From Pseudomonas sp. AL03 (GTDB lineage Bacteria; Pseudomonadota; Gammaproteobacteria; Pseudomonadales; Pseudomonadaceae): a stretch of 64,000 nt of DNA. How positions within the stretch are numbered: position 1 is the stretch's first letter; every line of letters starts with the position of its first letter. Made by a program: the position numbers and the translations under genes. The DNA lies in NCBI RefSeq assembly GCF_029960815.1, contig NZ_JASBRE010000002.1, positions 62,001 to 126,000 of the forward strand, given 5' to 3'. This document shows, piece by piece, positions 52,657-59,647 of the stretch. The notes beneath the pieces were generated by a model that was not told where the DNA came from, made no database searches, and saw nothing but the letters and a program-made list of their open reading frames with translations.

Positions 52657-54108
52657 TCAGACCATCGGGTCGCCAACGTGCAGGATTTTCATCCCGTTGG
52701 TGCCGCCGATGGTGTGGTAGCTGTCGCCCTTGGTCAGGATGACCCAGTCGCCTTTCTCCACAACGCCCAATTTAAGCAACTCGTCGATCGCGGCCTGGCT
52801 GACTTGCTCAGGCGGCAGCGATGCCGGGTCGAACGGTACGGTGTAAACGCCACGGAACATGGCCGCGCGGGCCTGGGTTTCGCGGTGCGGGGAGAACGCG
52901 TAGATCGGGATGGACGAGCGGATGCGCGACATGATCAATGGCGTGTAACCACTTTCGGTCAGGGCGATGATCGCCTTTACACCCGGGAAGTGGTTGGCGG
53001 TGTACATGGCCGCCAGGGCGATGCTCTGGTCGCAGCTTTCGAAGACCTTGCCGATGCGGTGGCTGGAGGTCTTGCTGGTCGGGTGCTTTTCAGCGCCGAT
53101 GCAGATGCGCGCCATGGCTTGCACCGCTTCCAGCGGGTAAAGGCCGGCCGCACTTTCAGCCGAGAGCATCACGGCGTCGGTGTAGTCGAGCACGGCGTTG
53201 GCCACGTCGGACACTTCAGCACGGGTCGGCATCGGGTTCTGGATCATCGACTCCATCATCTGCGTCGCCACGATCACCGCCTTGTTGTGGCGGCGTGCGT
53301 GCAGAATGATTTTCTTCTGAATGCCCACCAGCTCGGCGTCGCCGATTTCCACACCCAGGTCACCACGGGCCACCATGACGGCGTCGGAGGCATTGATCAG
53401 CGCGTCGAGGGTGTCGTCGTCGGCCACGGCTTCGGCGCGTTCGATCTTCGCCACCAGCCAGGCAGTACCGCCGGCTTCGTCACGCAGTTGACGGGCGTAT
53501 TCCATGTCGGCGGCGTCACGCGGGAAGGACACGGCGAGGTAGTCGACTTCCATTTCCGCAGCGAGCTTGATGTCGGCCTTGTCTTTTTCAGTCAGGGCCG
53601 GTGCGGTCAGGCCGCCACCGCGACGGTTGATGCCTTTATGGTCGGACAACGGACCGCCGATCAGTACGGTGCAATTCAGCTCGGTGGCATTGGCGGTATC
53701 AACGCGCATGACCACACGGCCGTCGTCGAGCAGCAGCTCGTCGCCTACGCCGCAGTCCTTGACCAGGTCCGGGTAGTCGATACCGACGACGGTCTGGGTG
53801 CCTTCGGTCAGAGGATGGCTGGTGGAGAAGGTGAATTGATCACCGATCTTCAGCTCGATCTTCTTGTTGGCGAATTTGGCGATACGGATTTTCGGGCCTT
53901 GCAGGTCACCCAGCAGGGCGACGAAGCGGCCGTGCTTGGCAGCGAGTTCACGCACCAGCTTCGCGCGAACCTTGTGCTCGTCGGGGGTGCCGTGGGAGAA
54001 GTTCAGGCGGGCGACGTCCAGGCCAGCCAGAATCAGCTGTTCGAGAACTTCCGGCGAGTTACTGGCCGGGCCAAGGGTAGCGACGATTTTGGTACGACGG
54101 ACGGACAT
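52657..54108 (-). CDS. pykA: Pyruvate kinase
   Basis: A 483-residue glycolytic enzyme converting phosphoenolpyruvate and ADP to pyruvate and ATP. It starts with RRTKIVATLGPASNS and LDVARLNFSHG. The catalytic-lysine and Mg region is AWLVAKIERAEAV, condensed here to VAKIERAEAV, then MVARGDLGVEIG and TQMMESMI. The length and sequence are those of the PykA type (PA4329). It is monocistronic with a terminator at 52605-52636. Confidence 0.95.
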   Translation of the reverse strand: MSVRRTKIVATLGPASNSPEVLEQLILAGLDVARLNFSHGTPDEHKVRAKLVRELAAKHGRFVALLGDLQGPKIRIAKFANKKIELKIGDQFTFSTSHPLTEGTQTVVGIDYPDLVKDCGVGDELLLDDGRVVMRVDTANATELNCTVLIGGPLSDHKGINRRGGGLTAPALTEKDKADIKLAAEMEVDYLAVSFPRDAADMEYARQLRDEAGGTAWLVAKIERAEAVADDDTLDALINASDAVMVARGDLGVEIGDAELVGIQKKIILHARRHNKAVIVATQMMESMIQNPMPTRAEVSDVANAVLDYTDAVMLSAESAAGLYPLEAVQAMARICIGAEKHPTSKTSSHRIGKVFESCDQSIALAAMYTANHFPGVKAIIALTESGYTPLIMSRIRSSIPIYAFSPHRETQARAAMFRGVYTVPFDPASLPPEQVSQAAIDELLKLGVVEKGDWVILTKGDSYHTIGGTNGMKILHVGDPMV

Positions 54109-54283
54109 GCATAGACTCCTGAGTTCAAGCGCTGAGTGAGGCTACTATGCTCTTGGGGTGTAGTCATTGTTCATGTGCACTACTTTTTGTGAAGAGCTTT
54201 GTTATTCGTTTGTTTCTTTAAACGAACATTCCTGAAGATTTTGCGCGACGGGTCGATACATTGCTCAAGACAGGAGAACCCCC

Positions 54284-54667
54284 ATGCGATTCGTGCTCAT
54301 TGCCGCCCTTGCCCTCGCCGTTATTAGCGTCACGGGCTGCACCCGTTGGTCGATGAACCATCATTTGAATAACGCCTACAGCGCCTATGACCGCGGCAAC
54401 TGCGAGCAAGTAACGCTCGAATTGTCAAAAGTCGAACGCGCCAGCCGCGCGCGGCCTTATGTGTGGCCGGAAGTGTCGATGATGCGCGGCTTGTGTCTGG
54501 AGCGTCAGAAACTGTTTGTCGATGCGGCTCAAACCTACCAGTTCATCATCGCCTCGTACCCACAAAGTGAATACGCCTTCCGCGCCCGCGCCCGCCTGGA
54601 AACCTTGCAGTCGCTGGGCCACTATCCGCTGCGCAGTGCGGCGGTCGTGCGTCCGACCCGGTTCTGA
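54284..54667 (+). CDS. Small lipoprotein with TPR-like repeat
   Basis: A 127-residue protein with a lipoprotein leader (LALAVISVTGC, lipobox cysteine near residue 20) and a helical pair resembling a tetratricopeptide repeat (RGLCLERQKLFVDAAQTYQFIIASYPQSEYAFRARARLE, condensed: LFVDAAQTYQFIIASYP). AGGAGA precedes the ATG at 54284. It stands divergent from pykA. Envelope-associated by its leader; function unknown. Confidence 0.78.
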   Translation: MRFVLIAALALAVISVTGCTRWSMNHHLNNAYSAYDRGNCEQVTLELSKVERASRARPYVWPEVSMMRGLCLERQKLFVDAAQTYQFIIASYPQSEYAFRARARLETLQSLGHYPLRSAAVVRPTRF

Positions 54668-54932
54668 TTAACGGGGGTATTCAAAGGCTGGCCCCCCTGC
54701 GGTGGTGAGCTATAGTCGAATAGATCGGTTTTAGAGCCTCGTCTCTACATCGACGTAACACCTGTGATCGGCAGGAGTAAGCGGCAGCGGTTTTGTGGAC
54801 TGTCGCACCGGGATCGGGGAGAGCGCGCCTATGTCTATGCCTTTCTATAAGAAATAGAAGCAGAAATAGAAGCAGGCCCGTTCCGAAGTATTAGTGCGGC
54901 CCTGCTTAAGGGCCTTGCTGGGCCAATTGCGC
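54668..54932. other. Intergenic region, no gene seen
   Basis: About 265 bases between the lipoprotein and PilZ genes. AAGCAGG / CCTGCTT arms near 54870-54905 could form a hairpin that overlaps the possible GTG start of the PilZ gene; nothing else is distinct. Confidence 0.4.
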
Positions 54933-55292
54933 ATGTTCACTGACCGCCGGATCGAGCGGCATCAATTGCCGTATTTTCTAAGAGTGTTCAACAGCGTCAC
55001 CGACAAACCCATTGGCTTTCTGGGCAACGTGTCCGAGGACGGGCTGATGCTGATCAGCCAGTTGCCGATGATGATCGGCGCCGATTTCGATTTGCGCCTG
55101 AAAATCCCCGCCAGCAACGGTTGTATGCAGGTCATTGATCTTCAGGCGTGTTGCCTGTGGTGCCATGAAGACACGACCCCTCACCACTATGACGCCGGGT
55201 TCAGCCTGCAACGGGCACCGCCGGAGTATGGGCAATTGGTGAGTGCGCTGAAGCAGTACTTCAGTTTTCAGCCGTTGCCTGCCTCGGCCTGA
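54933..55292 (+). CDS. PilZ-domain c-di-GMP-binding protein
   Basis: A 119-residue single PilZ domain. The binding motifs are both visible: RxxxR in DRRIERHQLP near the start, and D/NxSxxG as GNVSEDG about 30 residues later. PilZ domains bind c-di-GMP and act as effectors. The ATG at 54933 leaves RxxxR near the N-terminus as usual; an in-frame GTG at 54894 would add 13 residues. Neither has a good ribosome site. With bifA and sadC it makes three c-di-GMP genes in this window. Confidence 0.82.
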   Translation: MFTDRRIERHQLPYFLRVFNSVTDKPIGFLGNVSEDGLMLISQLPMMIGADFDLRLKIPASNGCMQVIDLQACCLWCHEDTTPHHYDAGFSLQRAPPEYGQLVSALKQYFSFQPLPASA

Positions 55293-55335
55293 AATTCTGC
55301 GGCGCCGTTGCAATCGCCATCGTCGGAACGCCGCC

Positions 55336-55427
55336 CGGAGCAAGCTCGCTCCCACAGGGTTTTGCGTTGTTCACAAAAAGTGTGTTCACCGCAGAAACCA
55401 GTGGGAGCCGGGCTTGCCCGCGAAGGC
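55336..55427. repeat. REP pair, family 3 (diverged arms)
   Basis: GGAGCAAGCTCGCTCCCACA at the left and GTGGGAGCCGGGCTTGCCCG at the right, with a 50-base centre. It is the last REP before the right-hand Tc block. Confidence 0.82.
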
Positions 55428-55455
55428 GTCAGTCCAGACGACCGAGATCTAAAGT

Positions 55456-55828
55456 CTAAGCTGTAGCAATCGCCTGCTCGTTCTCCAGCGTCTTCTCCAC
55501 CAGCAACAACCCCAACTCACTCAACTGATAAATCGCCATCGCCAGGTGACGCGGTTTGTCGTCCAGGCTTTCGGCCAAATCCAGCAGCAGAATGCTGACC
55601 GACGAAAAGGTTTCGTAGGTCTGGATGGCAATGGCTTCGGGGTTGGCATCGGGGGAGACGGTGAACATTTCCATGGCACGGCCCTTGGATGAACAGAGGT
55701 GGTCGATGTCGGGTTTGAGGTAATGGTCCAGCGCCTTGTCGGCGGCGGCGTGGAGCTTTTTTGAATCGAGGATGGCGTAGGGGGAAACCGGGTCGGTTTC
55801 TGGGGGGATTTGGTGTTGGTTTGATCAT
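55456..55828 (-). pseudogene. DUF6124 family gene with +1 frameshift in a C6 tract
   Basis: From the ATG at 55828 the frame reads MIKPTPNPP and then turns to nonsense. Removing one base from the C6 run (55802-55807, minus strand) restores the family sequence: ETDPVSPY, LDSKKLHAAADKALDHYL, and then the in-frame MFTVSPDANPEA to LLLVEKTLENEQ, giving about 123 residues. The 72-residue end can also be opened from an internal ATG. It is either a real disruption, a slippage-prone (phase-variable) gene, or a sequence error. The same kind of RNA element precedes it as at 8790. Confidence 0.75.
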
Positions 55829-55860
55829 GGCGTAATTCCTGTTTCTAGGGCTACCACCAG

Positions 55861-56040
55861 TTCGCGACTAAACGAAAGGGTGGCGGCTGTGGGCAGGTTA
55901 GTCGACCGGGAGGAATCACGAAAAACCGGCGCGCCCGAGAGCGCCCTGCACACAGCCACCATCGAGTGCGGGGATAGGGAATACCCGACTTGATGACGCT
56001 TATGCACCTTCGCGAAACCTCCCGGGCGACTAAACCCGAT
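55861..56040 (-). ncRNA. C4/P4-like structured RNA element upstream of DUF6124 gene (copy B)
   Basis: On the minus strand: a1 (56033-56018, TTAGTCGCCCGGGAGG), b1 (55963-55948), a GC hairpin near 55945-55925, a2 (55913-55898, CCTCCCGGTCGACTAA), b2 (55894-55879) and a3 (55872-55861, TTTAGTCGCGAA). a2 pairs with a1 at 15 of 16 positions or with the TTAGTCG of a3. b1/b2 pair at 13 of 16 plus one G-U. The a-segments are unrelated in sequence to those of copy A, yet complementarity is kept, while b1 (TGGTGGCTGTGTGC versus TGGCGGCTGTGTGC) is nearly the same. Transcription is inferred. Confidence 0.65.
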
Positions 56041-56205
56041 CGCTGATTGGCAGCGACGCGGATCAAGTTACGGGGCAAGGCCAAGGCGCACAAGCCGGCG
56101 GATTCTGGCGGATCTGTAGTCCGTTGCGCAAGGCGTTGTAGGCACTCTATCGAAGCCACAAGCAACGCCATAACACGGCACTCGGCGCGACATGCCGTTC
56201 GTCGG

Positions 56206-56225
56206 CACTGTCAGTTCTGTCAGGT
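56206..56225. promoter_or_regulatory. lux-box-like site upstream of the Ig-repeat gene
   Basis: CACTGTCAGTTCTGTCAGGT matches 15 of 20 positions with the site at 48205 and keeps CT-N12-AG. Its centre is about 115 bases before the ATG at 56330. A further TGACAG half-site is at 56234-56239, and a -10-like TTTAAT at 56247-56252. Confidence 0.5.
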
Positions 56226-56329
56226 GCCGGGCATGACAGGTCGGAATTTAATAGCTCAGGAAACTTTCTGGACAGCTAGCCAGCAAATTGTTGCATGTCT
56301 ATCACACCTGAACAGGTTAAGGAGCAGTC

Positions 56330-59300
56330 ATGGATACTAACGATTATCTTGAGAAAAACGAAGCAGGGGCAACACCTGAAGAAACAACCTTTACTGGTGA
56401 GCTTTTGTCCTATGAAAGTAATACCAACGCATATCAAGACTACCAGGTGACCTACCGTGGGCCGGATGGTGACTGGCAGGCGGTTCTAATAGTCAGGTAT
56501 TCGTGGGCTGCTGATGGTAGGACTTTTACTGTCCACCATGTGGTTTATACGGCTACAAACAATGATCTGTACGGCGGCGAAGTTCTTGTCGGTCTTTTTT
56601 CAGAAGAAGAATGGGGGCCCGTTTATTTAACTGAGAGAGCGAATCAAAATGGCCACACGTACACACTCCCTGTAAATCATACGATGCCCGTTAAGGATGG
56701 TTCCGTCGGGTTATTTCTTGAGTTTAGATATAGGTTTTGGTGGGGTTGGGAGAAAGTGTGGAACACTTTCCCGATGTCTTTCACTCCCAGGGCGCCAAGT
56801 ATCAACCCCGTCGCAAACGTCTCATCTCGAACATTCACGGTTACAGGCACGGGCGGCGTAAATGGCGCCGGCACAATCACCCTCCATAAGAGCGGCGGCC
56901 TTACGGTAGGTACCGCAACTATTCAGCCAAATGGCAACTGGACTGCGAGTGTTTCCATACCGGCGGCGGCAAATGCCCTTGTCTTTTACTCCCGGCAGAA
57001 AATAGCGGGTAAGTACTCTTCTAATTCAACCAGCGTAACCGCCCATCTGGCCGCGATTAATTCACCAGCCGCCGGTACTGTTTTGGTCACAGGTGATAAA
57101 TTCCAAGGGATCGCCGCTCCCGGAACCACAATGAGCATGGTCAGGGCTGACAACCATTGGACCGGATTGGCTGAAGACGCAATCGCGACATCCGGGGCAT
57201 GGGAAGCGGCGATGACTGCCAGGCCAGCCAGTGGCCCTCTGTCGGTTGAGGCTCAATTTAGATTGCCGGGTTTTGCGCACAGTTACACAGCAGTTGTCAC
57301 CTACAACGTACTCGGCGCCCCGGCCATTACTGCACCTGCCGTCAACACTACTCAGCCGGCCACCTTTACCCTCAGCGGCAACAATGGTTTGAGCGGAGCC
57401 GCGATCGAAGTTTATATCGATCTGGCGACAACCAAAGTCGGTACCGGTACCGTGGCGAGCAATGGCACCTGGACCGCCGCCGTTACATTACCCTCGGCAG
57501 GGCCTGTAACGCTCGCAGTGCTGCAGAAGTTGTCGAACAAGACGTCCTTTCGCAGCGCCCCCCGAGCGTTCAAGATCCGCCCTCCCGTACCGACCTCAAT
57601 CAATGTCGAGTATCCGACCCACAGCACCGTGCGGTTTTCAGGGGAGGGGTACAACGGCGCTACGGTGGAGATTTTCATCGCCTATGGGAGCGTCCAAGTC
57701 AGCACCGAGGTGATTAACGAAACGTGGTCCGTCGACTGGACTGATCAGCCCCCTTCAAAGCGCCAGATGAATGCGCGACAAAGTGTTCCTGATGGGACGG
57801 GAGGGTGGATCAACTCCGCGTGGCATGGGCCGTTCAACATCGATGTGCCAGTCCCGGTTCCCTACCTTACGTACCAGGTCGACCTCGACCGGATACCGGT
57901 GTTTTCCGGGACCGGCCACGACTGGCCTGATCAGCCAGCGGCGCGGATCGAGGTGCGACGCGAAGGGGCCTCCACGCCTGCTGTGCCCATTGTCGAAGTC
58001 AAGAACCGCGCCTGGTCAAGTGCGGCAACCGAGGCTTGGGATCCGGGGACCTACCGCGTGCAAGCCTGGCAGTTGTTCAAGACGGCACAGGACCCAGAAG
58101 TGCGGTCCGAGCCAACTGAACTCGTTACCTTTGACATCAAGGCACCGTTACCCACCGTTGAGTTCACGCACGACGGCTTGACCCCGCGCTTCTTCGGCAC
58201 CTGTTTGAACAACGCACGGGTAACGGTGTGGTTCGATGGGGATGAGGGCAGTTCTCATAATGCGCAGGTGACCGGAAAAAACTGGGCCTTCATCCGACCG
58301 CAACTATTTATGCCCGGCGCTCATCTCGTCCACGTGACGCAAACCATCGGCGGGCAGACTTCCAGTGAGATATCCAAGCCGTTCGATGTCGCCGTGTTGC
58401 AGCCGGTCATCACGTCGCCGATCGATATTGACGTCGATCACAACCCCGTCATCAAAGGCACTGGTGGCGTATCAGGCGCAGTGATGAGCGTGTTTGATTA
58501 CGTGACGGAAAAACCGTTGGGCAAGGCCTCTGTATCCGGGGACGAATGGTCGGTACACCTCGAGGACCATCCATTTGGTCACCAAAAGGTGTATGCCACT
58601 CAAGCGTACGACCAGTTGTTATCCGAGCGAAGCGGGACGGCCTCTTTCAAAGTGATCCTGTTTCCGCCGACCATCGACCGACCTCATCCAGGCGATGTCA
58701 TTCCACGGTTATCCAGAATCGAGGGGTACGCCCGCAAAGGTCTGGGGTTTGAAACCGCGCAGGTTCAGCTCTGGCTCAAGGACGCAGACGCACCTTTCGC
58801 CAAAGTGACGGCCAGGGCCCGCGATGGTTACTGGTGGTACTCCTCGCAATTTTCAGTGGGTCCCGAGGTTCTGCAAGTCAAGCAACTTTTCGATGGGGAA
58901 GAGTCTGTTTTTAGTCCCGACCATGATTTCACCGTCGTTCCGCCCAAACCGGTTATTGAGTCGCCAGCCCTACAGCAGCACATCGGTTCAACGGTGACGA
59001 TTTCGGGGCACGGGTATGTCGCAGATTGGGTCGAGGTGGCATGGAGCGATGCACCCGAAACAGTGTTGGGTACGACGCAGGTGCAAGAAAATCGTACCTG
59101 GTCGCTTCAGTTGCACGTCGACAGGCCGGCCGGTATTTACAAGTTGGTTGCACAGCAAGAATGCGACGGGTTTCGCTCCGGCTGGAGCGAGGAGCATCCT
59201 ATTCTTTTGCTTTCCAGACCGCCGACCTTTACCGCGCCGGTGGCTGGCCAGTGGTCCGAAAGCAGGCCGCTTTTCGAAGGACGAGGTGACAACGGCAAAT

Positions 59301-59515
59301 CCATTGAGTTGTCGCACTGGTTCGACTCGCGGCAGCTTGTCACGCAAGGCTATCCAGTGGCAGGCGATACCTGGACGGCCCTTCCCGACGCTTTGCTGGT
59401 CCCCGGCCCCCACTGGATGAAGGCCCGGCAGGTCGGGGAAGACTGTTCCGATTGGGGCGACAGCCTGCGTTTCGAGGTGGTACCGACCGAGCGGGAATCG
59501 GACGTCAGTCATTAG
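56330..59515 (+). CDS. Large Ig-like repeat protein, Tc-associated, unknown function
   Basis: A 1061-residue protein with no signal peptide. Residues 1 to about 150 form a unique domain rich in aromatic residues (RYSWAADGRTFTVHHVVYT, then FRYRFWWGWEKVW). From about 150 to the end roughly ten Ig-like beta-sandwich repeats follow, each with a GTGGVNGAG-type turn, a NGNW or NxTW strand and a closing QxxxGxxS strand. AAGGAG lies five bases before the ATG. The 5' part is clearly AT-richer than neighbours. It stands directly before the TcaA-like gene with its own lux-box-like site. An accessory, adhesin-like or carried role with the Tc toxin is inferred from context only. Confidence 0.75.
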   Translation: MDTNDYLEKNEAGATPEETTFTGELLSYESNTNAYQDYQVTYRGPDGDWQAVLIVRYSWAADGRTFTVHHVVYTATNNDLYGGEVLVGLFSEEEWGPVYLTERANQNGHTYTLPVNHTMPVKDGSVGLFLEFRYRFWWGWEKVWNTFPMSFTPRAPSINPVANVSSRTFTVTGTGGVNGAGTITLHKSGGLTVGTATIQPNGNWTASVSIPAAANALVFYSRQKIAGKYSSNSTSVTAHLAAINSPAAGTVLVTGDKFQGIAAPGTTMSMVRADNHWTGLAEDAIATSGAWEAAMTARPASGPLSVEAQFRLPGFAHSYTAVVTYNVLGAPAITAPAVNTTQPATFTLSGNNGLSGAAIEVYIDLATTKVGTGTVASNGTWTAAVTLPSAGPVTLAVLQKLSNKTSFRSAPRAFKIRPPVPTSINVEYPTHSTVRFSGEGYNGATVEIFIAYGSVQVSTEVINETWSVDWTDQPPSKRQMNARQSVPDGTGGWINSAWHGPFNIDVPVPVPYLTYQVDLDRIPVFSGTGHDWPDQPAARIEVRREGASTPAVPIVEVKNRAWSSAATEAWDPGTYRVQAWQLFKTAQDPEVRSEPTELVTFDIKAPLPTVEFTHDGLTPRFFGTCLNNARVTVWFDGDEGSSHNAQVTGKNWAFIRPQLFMPGAHLVHVTQTIGGQTSSEISKPFDVAVLQPVITSPIDIDVDHNPVIKGTGGVSGAVMSVFDYVTEKPLGKASVSGDEWSVHLEDHPFGHQKVYATQAYDQLLSERSGTASFKVILFPPTIDRPHPGDVIPRLSRIEGYARKGLGFETAQVQLWLKDADAPFAKVTARARDGYWWYSSQFSVGPEVLQVKQLFDGEESVFSPDHDFTVVPPKPVIESPALQQHIGSTVTISGHGYVADWVEVAWSDAPETVLGTTQVQENRTWSLQLHVDRPAGIYKLVAQQECDGFRSGWSEEHPILLLSRPPTFTAPVAGQWSESRPLFEGRGDNGKSIELSHWFDSRQLVTQGYPVAGDTWTALPDALLVPGPHWMKARQVGEDCSDWGDSLRFEVVPTERESDVSH

Positions 59516-59523
59516 AGATAGAT

Positions 59524-59557
59524 GCCTGTCTACTGTCATATTTGACAGTAGACAGGC
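59524..59557. promoter_or_regulatory. 34-bp palindrome containing a lux-box-like site, possible terminator
   Basis: Perfect 15-base arms (59524-59538, 59543-59557) with a TATT loop. The inner 20-mer TACTGTCATATTTGACAGTA (59531-59550) has the CT-N12-AG form and shares CTGTCA-N4-TGACAG with 48205-48224. The hairpin starts 9 bases after the Ig gene stop and is followed by CGCTTTTT, so it could also terminate that gene. Its centre is about 107 bases before the TcaA start; TATAAT is at 59586-59591. Confidence 0.6.
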
Positions 59558-59647
59558 CGCTTTTTCCGCTATCAAATGACACTCGTATAATGGCCGCTGC
59601 ACGTTGGGGTAGGAGGCCATGGCCCGCATTTTCAGTGGAGAGCTACG

